This document shows, piece after piece, positions 31,028 through 42,165 of a stretch of DNA of 64,000 bases (within the stretch, counting starts at the first letter, position 1; each line of letters begins with the position of its first letter). Source of the stretch: Pedosphaera sp. (GTDB lineage Bacteria > Verrucomicrobiota > Verrucomicrobiia > Limisphaerales > AAA164-E04); assembly GCA_002690655.1 (NCBI GenBank), contig NZFL01000011.1:169448-233447 (forward strand). The letters run 5' to 3'. The translations under genes and the position numbers were made by a program. The notes beneath the pieces were generated by a model. It saw nothing but the letters and a program-made list of their open reading frames with translations, was not told where the DNA came from and made no database searches.

Positions 31028-31888
31028 TTATGCAAGGTTCAATGCTTTTTCTACAGCTATTCGCATCACGGAGGCATCCGGACGCAATCCTGTCCAGTAT
31101 TCGACGCTGGTAATTCCCTGGTTCACGATCATGCCCAAGCCGTCCAGGGTTTGGCACCCTCGATGTCGCGCCTTACGAATGAGCCATGTTTCGGGGGGGC
31201 TGAAAATTACATCGGCCACAACAGTCGTGTCCTTGAGTGATTCGAGGTTTATATCGATCTGCGCATTACCATCGTAAAGGCCAATGGAAGTTGCATTTAC
31301 CAATACATCGGTGTCCTTGGGTATATCCAATGTTTTGTCCCAGGAGATGCAATCGGTGGAGATGCTTAATTTGTTTGTCAAAAGCTGACTTAAATCATGG
31401 CCTCGCTGCGGACTGCGGTTGACGATGGTGATTTTCCCAGCGCGAGCCAAGCCCAGTTCCACGGCGATGGCACGGGCTGCTCCTCCGGCGCCCAATATGA
31501 CTACATGCTTGCCTTCGGGTTCGATGACTGATTGCAGCGATTTCAGAAACCCTTTTCCATCTGTGTTTTCACCGATGAACTGATTCTTGCGTTTAACTAC
31601 ACAGTTTACGGCTCCCATGATATCGGCAGATTCACCGAGTGCATCCAGATGAGGGATGACGGAAACCTTATGGGGCAGCGAGCAGTTGAATCCCTTAAAA
31701 CCCATGGCATGGGCTCCCTTCACTGCATCAGCAAGATTGTCCGGTGTGACTTCCATATTGATGTAGCGGTAGTGAAGGGAATGATGACAAAACGCAGCTT
31801 CGATCATTTCGACAGTCGGATTCCCTTTCGCCCCCTGAGACATGGATCCAACCAAACTTGGCAGAAAATCGGGTGTTTGCTTGCTCAT
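31028..31888 (-). CDS. Shikimate dehydrogenase (AroE) family protein
   Basis: [49 protein letters not shown]. Confidence 0.9.
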   Translation of the reverse strand: MSKQTPDFLPSLVGSMSQGAKGNPTVEMIEAAFCHHSLHYRYINMEVTPDNLADAVKGAHAMGFKGFNCSLPHKVSVIPHLDALGESADIMGAVNCVVKRKNQFIGENTDGKGFLKSLQSVIEPEGKHVVILGAGGAARAIAVELGLARAGKITIVNRSPQRGHDLSQLLTNKLSISTDCISWDKTLDIPKDTDVLVNATSIGLYDGNAQIDINLESLKDTTVVADVIFSPPETWLIRKARHRGCQTLDGLGMIVNQGITSVEYWTGLRPDASVMRIAVEKALNLA

Positions 31889-31919
31889 AAAAAAAGTTGC
31901 CCTAATAGATTCCCAGTGG

Positions 31920-32939
31920 TCATTGGAGGCTGCTGTCCTTGAGTCCGTCTTCCTGCCGGTAAAGGCTGGTAGGAATCAACTGTTCGGGCTCGACATCTTC
32001 ACCTTTGGAATGAGCCACGATGGATTTGACCACCTCGATCCCCATTTTATCAGGAAACTGAATCGGATCGGCAAAAATTTTGCCATCCTTGATCGCTTGT
32101 TTGCCCTCCGGTTGCCCGTCGAACCCAACGATCAGCACCTGATCCTGTTTGCCTGCTTTTTCGAGGGCTGCGCGAGCGCCTAACGCAGCAGGATCATTGA
32201 TGGCAAAAACACCCCTGAGATCACCATGTGCCTGAAGTGCATCCTCGGCAGCCTTGTAACCCAAATCTTTGGCAGCACCGCTTTCCAGTTCCATGACCAT
32301 ATCAATTTTTGCACTTGCAGACACATTGTGTGCTTCAATGACTTCTTTGAATCCCTTGACACGTAATCGGCAAGATTCTGCTTGTCGGTAATGCAGAATG
32401 GCTACTTTCCCCCCGGCTTCACCGAGGGCTTCGATCATGGCTTTGCCCGCTTCTTTTCCTCCACCGTAATTATCGGTCGCCACCTGAGTAAGGATATCAA
32501 CACCGGGTTCGTTGCAGGGGATATCTACCGTAATCACTGGAATCCCAGCCGCATTTGCTTCCTGGATCACTGGAACGATAGATCTGGATTCGCAAGGGCT
32601 AAGGACGATCGCGGAAACCTTGCTTACGATAAAGTCCGTCACCTGATTGGATTGCTTGGCAACATCCTCATCTGCGCTGAGCACTATTGTTTTGTAGCCT
32701 TGCTTTGCAGCCTCCGCCGTGATGTTGTCTCCGATGACTTTGAAAAACGGGTTTTTGAGAGTAAGCAATGAGACGCCTATCGTACCCTTGCTTTTCGAGG
32801 GGGCAGTTGTTTCGGCGTTATTTGATCCGGCAGTTTGTGATGTATTGTCACAGCCACTTGTCATTAGCAGAAGTATTGAGCAGCTTATAATTACTGCGCT
32901 TGCTTGCGTCATTGATTTGAAAATCTTCATTGTCTTCAA
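31920..32939 (-). CDS. Ribose-type periplasmic sugar-binding lipoprotein (RbsB-like)
   Basis: Lipobox LLMTSGC; GTIGVSLLTLKNPFFKVIGDNI. Confidence 0.9.
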   Translation of the reverse strand: MKTMKIFKSMTQASAVIISCSILLLMTSGCDNTSQTAGSNNAETTAPSKSKGTIGVSLLTLKNPFFKVIGDNITAEAAKQGYKTIVLSADEDVAKQSNQVTDFIVSKVSAIVLSPCESRSIVPVIQEANAAGIPVITVDIPCNEPGVDILTQVATDNYGGGKEAGKAMIEALGEAGGKVAILHYRQAESCRLRVKGFKEVIEAHNVSASAKIDMVMELESGAAKDLGYKAAEDALQAHGDLRGVFAINDPAALGARAALEKAGKQDQVLIVGFDGQPEGKQAIKDGKIFADPIQFPDKMGIEVVKSIVAHSKGEDVEPEQLIPTSLYRQEDGLKDSSLQ

Positions 32940-33299
32940 CTTGTTGTTAAACGTTACCCAACATTGGGTAGCCTATGAAATCCACAGTGTCAGGGTAATT
33001 CCAAAAGACTTTGAATGAATTCAACGGTTTCTGCAAGAATGTTAGATTGAATCTCGAATGAAACCCAAAGATCAAGGCTCGCAAAGGTGAGTGATCTGAT
33101 TTGAGTGAAACCTCGGGCGTATTGGACTTGGATTCCAATCAAAGATCATTTTATTCATCGCAGGCCAACACCAGATACGGAGTATTCACTGTCAAAGCGC
33201 AGCATTTGCAGATGTGGTTTTATTGTTACCGGACATCGTATGAATTTAGATGCAGCGAATCATCTGACGTCTCATTTTGGAATACGCGAACCTTCTTTT

Positions 33300-34043
33300 T
33301 CTTTTCATGGCTATGCGTTTGCCTGCTGTCAGTTCAGAGTTCATCTGATCCGCTTAATGTCATTTTGATCAACTCCACAATGATTTCTTTCCGTACTCTT
33401 ACACGGGCAGCCTCAATGACGGGTCGTTACCCCTGACTTACGGAGACTTATCTTACGATTTCAGAGCGGAATATGATGCACACTGATGAGCGGACGATTG
33501 CTGATGTGTTTTCAGAAAACGGCCATACCGCAGGGATAATTGGTAAATGACACCTCGGGGATTGTGTCAAGCATCGGCCGCAGGACCGTGGATTTCAAGG
33601 TGTTGTCTGGCACCGTTGCGGCGGTTTGGGGCAGGCTTCGGATGATTGGGGTAATGATTTTTTTTATGATACCTGCGAAAGGTAAGGATCCCATGAAAAG
33701 CTTGAAGGTCATTCCACGGATGTTTGGTTTGGTGGATCTAGAAAATTCATTGAACGAAACAAGGAACATCCGTTCTTTTTCTATCTGCCCCACCAAAGCT
33801 CCTCATGGCCACTATCGATTGTCCTTACGACAATGGCCCAAGGAAGCCCGTAAAAAATTAGAAGCCGTTCGTGTGAAAATTCAAATCGCCGGTCAGGCGC
33901 ATGAAGCGATGGTCAGCAATGGATCGGAGAGGATCGTTTTTGATCTTCAATTACCGAAAGGAAAAACAATATGCATCGCATGGTTATACGACGAACAGGG
34001 AAAAGCCGGTGGAGCCTGTTTCATGGGAGTGGAGTTACTCTAG
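33300..34043 (+). pseudogene. Decayed arylsulfatase
   Basis: Fragments in several frames: [99 protein letters not shown]; then sulfatase-like C-terminus WPKEARKKLEAVRVKIQIAGQAHEAMVSNGSERIVFDLQLPKGK; sulfatase core missing. Confidence 0.85.
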
Positions 34044-35737
34044 ATGAGCGATTTAATTTCTTCCACCGTGGACGCTTGTTTTATTCCGATTCCTGTTAAT
34101 CGTTTGCATAAACGGGCATTATTGAGCCTTATGCCGGATTTTGATCGTGATGATTCGTAAATGTCTTCAAAACTGATCTCATAAATTAATTCTGGTTTGA
34201 CCTGACAATTGTTACCTTGCTTTTGAAGGGGGTTTTCCAAAACAAATTCGCCAAGCGATTCGAAATCTTTTTTTGAATGCTGGTTGTCAATAACTGCAAC
34301 TGAAACCAAAGAATCATTGAGCCATGCTCCAAAGGTAAATCGAATGAAGTGAGTTTGATTTCCAGGCAGGCGTTCAGCACTTAATAATACTAGTCGCGCC
34401 CTGCATGATGCGGGTTTGAGTAGTCTCCATCTGTTTTCATCTGAATGAGTGTAACCCTTTGGATCCACCGGCATGCACAGAAGGCCAGTGGCATGTTTGT
34501 CACGGCAAATATTTAACCTGCCTTCAAGACTTGCCCAATTATTGCATTTGAAAAACCTGGAAAGGCTCATGGGCGGGGGTGAAATCGACTTTTCCGGCTC
34601 AGTCTTCAGAACGGTGGACATGTCGAACATTTCCTGCTGAAAGAAATCTGGGTTAACACCCTCTATCTCTGACTTGTTACCGTGGATGCTCCATTGATGG
34701 GACCATTCATCCATTACCTCCTTCATCTCAACCCTGCGCTGAGCAAAAGGGCAATTACTTAAATTGATGCCATGACGTTCAATGATGTCGAATACAATAA
34801 ACTGCACGGGAGTCGATTGAATTGTTTTCTGAGTAGCGGTTTTGACTTTTAATCGCTTTTGGACGTTTTCACGCGGGGGCGGAAGATCATCATCCCAAGC
34901 AACGATGAGCCCTTCCAATACCGTTCCGGATGGCAAAAGTGAAATGCCACGAATTAGCTCAGGAAAGCAGAGGTTCAAAGGGATCAGTTCCTCTGACCAA
35001 ATAGTTGAAACTTCCCGTCGCCTGATGCCCTGTGCGCGTATCCCATCAAAAGCGAAAGCAGCTTCCAGCCCAGGAGTGAAATCCGATTTGCCAGGCGGCT
35101 TCTCTGAAACGACGAACGGCTCAAAGTGACATGGCGTCATGGCCGTATCTATTTCAGGATCGGGTTCAATTAAGCTTTGAAACCATGTCGCACTGGGTTG
35201 CCAATCTTCAATGAGGCGTCTGGATATGACACTCCTGGGAATTCCTGAAATCTTAGAAAGTGCTTCATGGATAAGCGATTTTTGCGCGCCTAATTGGAAT
35301 CCGCCAAGAACCATTTTATTGAAAAGGACACGTTGTGTAGTGCTGAGCATTTCCCAAGCGCAGCGAATTGTTTCTTTTTTAGAAAGCCGGGTAAATCCGG
35401 AGAGTGGCTGTAGAAACTGGATTACCAGTGTGGAAAGACTTATTTCGCATCTGCCACCCTTACTTTCAAAGAGTAAGGCCAACGTTTCCGGAGTGTCTTT
35501 AACTCGCTCATTACAAGCTTTGATGACCCAATCGGGAAAGCAAGTTTGTGATTCAATGATCTCTTTCAACAATTTGAGGCCTGTCTTGGTTTTTAGCCTT
35601 CTGTTTTCAAAAAAGAACAAGGCCCAAGCAGCATCCTCGGGGGGGATTGAACTTAAATAGGATTTCAACTCTTGAACCTTGAAAGCGTCATTCGCGGCGG
35701 TATCAAGGTTTTCAATCAATTGTTGTAAACGTTGCAT
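34040..35737 (-). CDS. ATP-dependent DNA ligase family protein (Lhr-Lig-Exo-MPE type), predicted catalytically inactive
   Basis: Ligase architecture around FAFDGIRAQ, GTVLEGLIVAW, FIVFDII, but the KxDG lysine is Ala and DGEI is EGLI. Confidence 0.8.
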   Translation of the reverse strand: MQRLQQLIENLDTAANDAFKVQELKSYLSSIPPEDAAWALFFFENRRLKTKTGLKLLKEIIESQTCFPDWVIKACNERVKDTPETLALLFESKGGRCEISLSTLVIQFLQPLSGFTRLSKKETIRCAWEMLSTTQRVLFNKMVLGGFQLGAQKSLIHEALSKISGIPRSVISRRLIEDWQPSATWFQSLIEPDPEIDTAMTPCHFEPFVVSEKPPGKSDFTPGLEAAFAFDGIRAQGIRRREVSTIWSEELIPLNLCFPELIRGISLLPSGTVLEGLIVAWDDDLPPPRENVQKRLKVKTATQKTIQSTPVQFIVFDIIERHGINLSNCPFAQRRVEMKEVMDEWSHQWSIHGNKSEIEGVNPDFFQQEMFDMSTVLKTEPEKSISPPPMSLSRFFKCNNWASLEGRLNICRDKHATGLLCMPVDPKGYTHSDENRWRLLKPASCRARLVLLSAERLPGNQTHFIRFTFGAWLNDSLVSVAVIDNQHSKKDFESLGEFVLENPLQKQGNNCQVKPELIYEISFEDIYESSRSKSGIRLNNARLCKRLTGIGIKQASTVEEIKSLI

Positions 35738-35755
35738 GCGTGATCTTCCTCTAAG

Positions 35756-36760
35756 TTAATGGATTTGAGACGCATGCAAGGAGGCGGTAGATATGTTTTC
35801 AGGCAGTTGAGATACAGATAAACCTTTTTCAGTTAGCCATCGGGATAGAACAGAGCCATCCCCATGGGTCAGGAAGGTTTGTTCCGCTTCTGTTGCTTGA
35901 ATAGCCTGACAAAGACCTTCCCAGTCAGCATGATCTGAAACAATCAATCCATTGGGTAAGTTTTTTTTTCTTTTTTGACTGCGAATCTGGTTCCACCCGG
36001 AAACATCCAAGGATTGCCAGGAGCATGAATCTCCCAGACTTTTTTCCATCCTGCTTGATGGGGGACTGATGATCAGGGCCTGGTCCCGGTAGCGGATGAT
36101 GTTCTCGGGAGTAGCTTCCATTACTTTAGGAAACAGGACGCCTTCGGATATGTAAAATGGTAAAAAACTCAGGATGGCTGAATGAACCAAAACAGTCTGC
36201 TCGGAATCTTTCAGTGCATTTAATATACGTTGGGCTTTTCCAAGGGAATAAGCATTGATGACGCTGCTTAACCCTGCCTCACGGTTTGTTTTCCACCAGT
36301 TTTCCAGGCGATTCCATTCGTGATTGGGATCTGGCCATCGATAAATGGGATACCCAAAAGTGCATTCTGAAATGAATGTATGGCAACTCAAGGGTTCAAA
36401 TGGAGCGCAGGTCGGATCTGGATATGTTTTGTAGTCTCCGCTCACCACCCAAACTTCCCCTTTGTACGCTATCCTTACTTGCGCAGATCCCAAAATATGT
36501 CCAGCTGGATGGAATGATATAATGACACCACAAATGGATGTGGAAATTCCATATTCCAGTGCCTGTATGGAAATACTTTTACCAAGCCTCAATCTGAGGA
36601 GCGGCTCAGATGATTTGCTGCAGAGATACTTTTCGGAACCTCGACGCGCGTGATCAGAATGAGCGTGGGTGATGACAGCTCGATTGACCTTTCGCTTTGG
36701 ATCAATGTAAAAATCACCCTGTTCACAATACAATCCAGATGGAGTGGGGCGGATCAACAT
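35756..36760 (-). CDS. Ligase-associated DNA exonuclease (SNM1-like metallo-beta-lactamase fold)
   Basis: VITHAHSDHARRG, HPAGHILGSAQVRI, VVSGDYKTYPDPTCAPFEPL, VSDHADW. Confidence 0.87.
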   Translation of the reverse strand: MLIRPTPSGLYCEQGDFYIDPKRKVNRAVITHAHSDHARRGSEKYLCSKSSEPLLRLRLGKSISIQALEYGISTSICGVIISFHPAGHILGSAQVRIAYKGEVWVVSGDYKTYPDPTCAPFEPLSCHTFISECTFGYPIYRWPDPNHEWNRLENWWKTNREAGLSSVINAYSLGKAQRILNALKDSEQTVLVHSAILSFLPFYISEGVLFPKVMEATPENIIRYRDQALIISPPSSRMEKSLGDSCSWQSLDVSGWNQIRSQKRKKNLPNGLIVSDHADWEGLCQAIQATEAEQTFLTHGDGSVLSRWLTEKGLSVSQLPENISTASLHASQIH

Positions 36761-37332
36761 CTATTTGGTATGGTTGTCATCAAGAAATGATTGAGCTGAT
36801 TGAGCACAAATATGAAGAGCAAAAACTGATTGTCAATGAATCGATGTCATCATGTTGGCTTTACCTGAGAGTCGCATGCCATTAATAGAGCCGACAGGGC
36901 ATTATCAATGCATCTTGCTGTGTTGGCCAACCCAGATGTACATTTCCCTAAGGTATTTCGACATTGTGAAATTCCTGGCGACGGGGTTGTTTTTTCGTTC
37001 TTGCGAGAAGCGTATGGCAAGTTTTGAGATGATGGCAGCCAGGTAACCTGGGTCTGCTGATATACCCTTTAATCAGCATGGGGCTGTGGTGGTCAAGTTA
37101 TAGCCTTCACTGCGATTGTGTAAAGCGTCAAGAGATGATTTGATTAGACCTGATACATCACGCAGGATCATCGCAATTTTTGCTGCTGTTTTCAGCAGTA
37201 ATAAACCAGTAACCTCGAGTGAAAGTCATTATATCTAGATGTTGAAGGCCAAGAATGTTTTGTACATTACCGTAAGATTTGAATCTGGTTTTTGTCCCTG
37301 TATATGCAATGGTGGGTTTGAATTAAGTAATT

Positions 37333-39129
37333 TTGAGAACGTATAATCGATTCATGAAAGCACAATGGTCAGCATGTCCAACATGCGTATATCCATTTCA
37401 AACTGGTGACCAACGAGACAAGTCAACCATCCACTCTCTCATTGGGTTAATCTCCTCATTCAGAAACCTTTTTTATTGTTTTGTTATATTCTTGGTAAGC
37501 CTGCCATCCAATGGTTTTGCAGAAAAGCGAGGAGTCGTCGCAGCTGGCCATGAACTTGCCGCTCAAGCTGGAATAAATGCACTTGATCGAGGGGGGAATG
37601 CAGTCGATGCCGCAGTGGCGATCGGTTTAACATTAGGGGTAGTCGATGGTTTCAATTCCGGTATTGGAGGTGGTTGTTTCATGCTGATTCGTACTCCACG
37701 AGGAGAATTAGTAGCATTGGACGGCCGAGAGACTGCGCCTGAAAAAGCTCATCGCGACATGTATCTCAGAGATGGGCAAGCTGTTTCCGGTTTGTCGCAG
37801 AAAGGGGCGCTTGCTGTTGGGGTTCCCGGAGCATTAGCCACATTCGACACCGCCCTGAGGCGTTATGGAAAGCTCGAACTAGCTGATTTGTTACTGCCAG
37901 CAGCGGAAATTGCTGAGTCTGGTTTCCCTGTGAATCAGACTTTCTACGGACGGGTAGCATCTGTCGTGCAGACTCTCAGGGAATTTCCAGAAATTCAATC
38001 TGTTTACCTTGATGCTGAACTTAACCCTTTTCAGGTGGGTGATACTTTCGTTCAACCGCAGTTGGCAGAATCCTATCGGCTCATTGCCAGCGATGGCATC
38101 TCAGCATTCTACAACGGGCCTATTGCTGTTTCTTTGGCGGAATGGATGCGCGATCATGGAGGGATTCTTACCCAATCGGACATGGCTCGTTATCAAACCA
38201 AGTTTCGCCCCCCTGTAAGATCGATGTATCGAGAATTTGAGATTGCAGGTTTCCCTCCTCCTAGCTCAGGGGGCATACACGTCGCTCAGATCCTGAAGAT
38301 ATTGGAATTCTTTGATATTCCATCCATGGATTGTCATTCTGCAGAGTGGATTCATTTGGTCATTGAGGCCATGAAACGAGCCTTTGCTGATCGAGCATTT
38401 TGGCTGGGTGATAGTGACTACGCAAACGTGCCCTTAGGCTTGATAAGTGACAGATATGCCAAGTCATTAGCTGAAGATATTGACGCAACCCAAGCCTCAC
38501 AGGTGCCCCGACATGGAACTCCCCCGCATGCGGATAAAGCTTTGTTTGGAAGTCACACCACACATTACAGTGCTGCGGATCAAGAAGGTTACTGGGTCGC
38601 ATGCACAGCGACGGTCAACACAACCCTGGGTTCCAAGGTGATCATCCCTGGAAGAGGGATTGTGCTTAACAATGAAATGGATGATTTTTCAGCTCAGCCT
38701 GGTAAAGCAAATTTTTTCGGTTTGCTGGGAAGTGAAGCAAATGCTGTCCAAGCGGGGAAACGCCCATTGAGCAGCATGAGTCCAACTCTGGTCTTAAAGA
38801 ATGGGGAGCCTGTTCTTTCACTCGGTGCCGCCGGAGGGCCCACCATCATAAGTCAAACACTGGTTCATCTCCTGCTCATATTGGATTTTGGATTGGGGGT
38901 CGAAGAAGCTTTGGCACATCCAAGATTCCATCACCAATGGAAGCCTGATCGAGTCGTTCTGGAAGCATCCTGGCCATCATCAGTGATTCGGGCATTGAAA
39001 AATAAGGGGCATAAGGTACATGTTGTGAATCAAATAGGTGCAGCTCAGGCGGTGCAGCGTATAAGTCAGAGCCAAACCTTCAGGGGAGCGTCAGATCCCC
39101 GCATTAATGGAAGTTCGATGCAATGGTAG
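37333..39129 (+). CDS. ggt: Gamma-glutamyltransferase
   Basis: GGNAVDAAVAIGLTLGVVDGFNSGIGGGCFML; nucleophile region GSHTTHYS; RPLSSMSPTLV. Confidence 0.93.
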   Translation: MRTYNRFMKAQWSACPTCVYPFQTGDQRDKSTIHSLIGLISSFRNLFYCFVIFLVSLPSNGFAEKRGVVAAGHELAAQAGINALDRGGNAVDAAVAIGLTLGVVDGFNSGIGGGCFMLIRTPRGELVALDGRETAPEKAHRDMYLRDGQAVSGLSQKGALAVGVPGALATFDTALRRYGKLELADLLLPAAEIAESGFPVNQTFYGRVASVVQTLREFPEIQSVYLDAELNPFQVGDTFVQPQLAESYRLIASDGISAFYNGPIAVSLAEWMRDHGGILTQSDMARYQTKFRPPVRSMYREFEIAGFPPPSSGGIHVAQILKILEFFDIPSMDCHSAEWIHLVIEAMKRAFADRAFWLGDSDYANVPLGLISDRYAKSLAEDIDATQASQVPRHGTPPHADKALFGSHTTHYSAADQEGYWVACTATVNTTLGSKVIIPGRGIVLNNEMDDFSAQPGKANFFGLLGSEANAVQAGKRPLSSMSPTLVLKNGEPVLSLGAAGGPTIISQTLVHLLLILDFGLGVEEALAHPRFHHQWKPDRVVLEASWPSSVIRALKNKGHKVHVVNQIGAAQAVQRISQSQTFRGASDPRINGSSMQW

Positions 39130-39162
39130 AAAAATTCAGCTTGATCAACTGGCAATCCAAGA

Positions 39163-40125
39163 ATGAACGAACTCACACTTAAGGACATACAGCAAGCAGC
39201 CGAACGAATTCGAACGCACGCGCACTACACGCCTGTGTTGAGGTGCGAATCCATTAACCAACTTGCAGGTAATGACTTGTTTTGCAAAGGAGAGCATTTG
39301 CAGAAGGTCGGAGCATTCAAATTTAGAGGCGCTTTCAATGCTGTGTCTCAGCTAAGTCGAGAACAACTAGATCAAGGATTGATCACCGTAAGTTCCGGTA
39401 ATCATGCACAAGCGCTGGCCTTGGCAGGGCAATTGTTTCGCTCCAAAGTATACATTATCATGCCAGAAACAGCCTCTCACATCAAAAAGGAGGCTGTAAA
39501 ATCATACGGGGCAACCATTTATTCTTGCGGTAATGTTCAACATCAGCGCGAAAAAGCTTTGATTGATTTTCAAATTAAAACCGGAGCTTACTACATTCAC
39601 TCCTTTGACCATCCGCATATTATCGAAGGGCAGGGAACCGTCGCTTTGGAATTATTAAATCAAGTTGCTGATTTGGACGTGCTGGTAGCACCGGTTGGTG
39701 GTGGTGGGTTGCTCGCCGGAATCGCACTCTGCGCTAAATCCATGAGTCCGGGGATACAGGTGTATGGTGCCGAGCCCCTTGGAGCAGATGATGCAGCTCG
39801 ATCCTTGGCTTCCGGTGAACGTCAACCACAACTAGATCCACAAACCATTGCAGATGGATTGCAAACGGGTCTTGGGGAATTGAATTGGTCAATTATCAAG
39901 CAATCAGTGGACAGGATTGTAACGGTTCGGGAAGATGAAATTTTACATGCAACCCGGTTTGTATGGGAACGGATGAAACAGTTGGTAGAACCCAGCGGAG
40001 CTGTTGCTCTCGCAGCGGTATTCAGTGACGAATTTCGGGCATTGCACCAAGGACAGCGTGTTGGCCTTGTTTTCAGCGGAGGCAACGTCAATTCCGATTT
40101 TTTCCAAAACCAGAACCAATCTTGA
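39163..40125 (+). CDS. Threonine/serine dehydratase (PLP-dependent, IlvA/TdcB-like or serine racemase-like)
   Basis: [14 protein letters not shown] (PLP lysine), [22 protein letters not shown]. Confidence 0.9.
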   Translation: MNELTLKDIQQAAERIRTHAHYTPVLRCESINQLAGNDLFCKGEHLQKVGAFKFRGAFNAVSQLSREQLDQGLITVSSGNHAQALALAGQLFRSKVYIIMPETASHIKKEAVKSYGATIYSCGNVQHQREKALIDFQIKTGAYYIHSFDHPHIIEGQGTVALELLNQVADLDVLVAPVGGGGLLAGIALCAKSMSPGIQVYGAEPLGADDAARSLASGERQPQLDPQTIADGLQTGLGELNWSIIKQSVDRIVTVREDEILHATRFVWERMKQLVEPSGAVALAAVFSDEFRALHQGQRVGLVFSGGNVNSDFFQNQNQS

Positions 40126-40160
40126 CGCAGTGCACGTGCTTGGGTAGGTTGCCATTAAGA

Positions 40161-40805
40161 ATGGAAGTTCAAAAAAACATGTTTAATTACTTGGTGCCAT
40201 ATGTGGTGGAAGAAACGGGGCGCGGTGAACGTGGTTATGACATATACTCACGGCTGCTCAAGGATCGTATCATTTTTCTGGGTACTCCCGTGGATGATCA
40301 GGTAGCCAATGTCATTATAGCACAGCTATTGTTCCTTCAAAACGCAGACCCCAAGAAGGACATTCACCTTTATATCAATTCGCCGGGGGGTAGCGTCACC
40401 GCAGGTTTGGCCATTTATGACACGATGCAGTTCATGACCTGTGACGTGAATACCTACTGCATAGGACAAGCGGCCAGTATGGGAGCTGTGTTGCTTTGCG
40501 GAGGGACCAAGGGGAAAAGATTTGCCCTCCCCAACGCCAACATCATGATTCATCAAGTGCTTGGCGGAGCTCAGGGACAGGCTTCCGATGTAGAAATCCG
40601 AGTCAATTACATGCTGAGTTTAAAATCCAGATTAAATGACATTATTTCCTTCCACACAGGGCAAGAGCGAGATCAGGTTGAAAAAGATTGTGACCGTGAT
40701 AATTACATGAGTGCAGAGGAAGCCAAGAAATATGGATTGGTAGATGAGGTTGTCAAATCACAAAAAGAAGTGGCTGATTCCAAATCGGAAACTAGCAAAC
40801 CCTGA
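40161..40805 (+). CDS. clpP: ATP-dependent Clp protease proteolytic subunit
   Basis: [21 protein letters not shown]-type motif, [11 protein letters not shown] (Ser), [15 protein letters not shown] (His). Confidence 0.96.
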   Translation: MEVQKNMFNYLVPYVVEETGRGERGYDIYSRLLKDRIIFLGTPVDDQVANVIIAQLLFLQNADPKKDIHLYINSPGGSVTAGLAIYDTMQFMTCDVNTYCIGQAASMGAVLLCGGTKGKRFALPNANIMIHQVLGGAQGQASDVEIRVNYMLSLKSRLNDIISFHTGQERDQVEKDCDRDNYMSAEEAKKYGLVDEVVKSQKEVADSKSETSKP

Positions 40806-40810
40806 TCGTC

Positions 40811-42100
40811 ATGGCGCGCCCAACACAACTAACAATGTGCAGTTTCTGCGGGAAATCCCACTCAGAAGTTCGTAAACTAATTGCCGGACCACAAGTGTAC
40901 ATATGCGATGCGTGCGTACTTGTTTGCAAGAGCGTCCTAGATAAAGAGTTTAGTAGTGATACAAAATCCTCTTCGGCTAAGCTCAATTTACTGCGTCCTA
41001 AGGAACTGAAAGAAATTCTGGACGAGTACTGTGTTGGGCAGGACGAAGCCAAGAAAACTTTGGCAGTGGCTGTTCATAACCACTACAAGCGCATACAAGC
41101 TGAGGTGGAAGGTGATTCTGATCAACTGGATCCAGAAAGCATGCTCCAGGATGTTACCATTGAAAAAAGTAATATCCTCATGGTAGGCCCCACTGGATCG
41201 GGGAAAACGCTTCTTGCAAGTACACTAGCAAAGGCACTGGATGTCCCTTATGCTATGGTAGATGCAACAAGTCTAACAGAAGCTGGCTATGTTGGGGAGG
41301 ATGTGGAAAACATCATCCTGCGCTTGTTGCAAAGTGCGGAGTTTGATGTCAAGAGTGCTGAAATGGGAATTATTTATGTTGATGAAATCGACAAAATAGC
41401 CAGAAAAACAGAAAATGTTTCCATCACCCGTGATGTTTCAGGCGAGGGGGTGCAGCAGGCTCTTTTGAAAATTATGGAAGGAACGACCTGCAATGTTCCA
41501 CCACAGGGTGGGCGCAAGCATCCTCAACAAGAATATATTCAGGTCAATACAAAGAATGTCCTCTTTATTTGCGGAGGGGCTTTTGTTGGGTTGGATAAAA
41601 TTGTAGAACGCCGTGTAGGCAGCGGCAAAATGGGTTTTCACCGTGAGCCCAATCAGGATGCAACCAAGGATGGTGCAAAGAAAAATGCAATATTTCATGC
41701 CATGGAGCCGGAAGATCTGGTTTCCTACGGTTTTATTCCTGAATTCATTGGACGTGTTCCCATGAACACGGTCCTTGAAGAGCTGTCCGAGGATCAGTTG
41801 GTGGCCATTCTCACAAAAACACGCAACGCCTTGACCAAACAGTATGCCAAGTTACTTGCTCTCGAGAATGTGAATCTAGACTTCACCCCAGATGCCTTGA
41901 AAGCACTTGCTCGCCAGGCTATCAAGAAGGGAACAGGCGCACGTGCCTTGCGTGGCATGCTGGAGAAATTAATGCTGGATATCATGTATGAAGCCCCTAG
42001 CCGTGATGACATTGAGGGAGTGAAAATTACTCGTGCGGCGGTAGAGGGCAAAAGCAAACCCAGGTTCCGGCTTAAGCCAAAGAGCGCCGAAGCCGCTTGA
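40811..42100 (+). CDS. clpX: ATP-dependent Clp protease ATP-binding subunit
   Basis: Zinc finger [11 protein letters not shown]...ICDACV, Walker [18 protein letters not shown]. Confidence 0.97.
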   Translation: MARPTQLTMCSFCGKSHSEVRKLIAGPQVYICDACVLVCKSVLDKEFSSDTKSSSAKLNLLRPKELKEILDEYCVGQDEAKKTLAVAVHNHYKRIQAEVEGDSDQLDPESMLQDVTIEKSNILMVGPTGSGKTLLASTLAKALDVPYAMVDATSLTEAGYVGEDVENIILRLLQSAEFDVKSAEMGIIYVDEIDKIARKTENVSITRDVSGEGVQQALLKIMEGTTCNVPPQGGRKHPQQEYIQVNTKNVLFICGGAFVGLDKIVERRVGSGKMGFHREPNQDATKDGAKKNAIFHAMEPEDLVSYGFIPEFIGRVPMNTVLEELSEDQLVAILTKTRNALTKQYAKLLALENVNLDFTPDALKALARQAIKKGTGARALRGMLEKLMLDIMYEAPSRDDIEGVKITRAAVEGKSKPRFRLKPKSAEAA

Positions 42101-42165
42101 TTAGCACGTAATTACATTTCGCGACACCCTGTCCTTTAAAACGCTTTGGGAAGTTTATCCTTGGT

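Noticed and set aside
35211-35660. 149-aa plus-strand ORF opposite the ligase-like gene
   Set aside because: Shadow ORF; the minus-strand ligase frame aligns with known architecture over its full length
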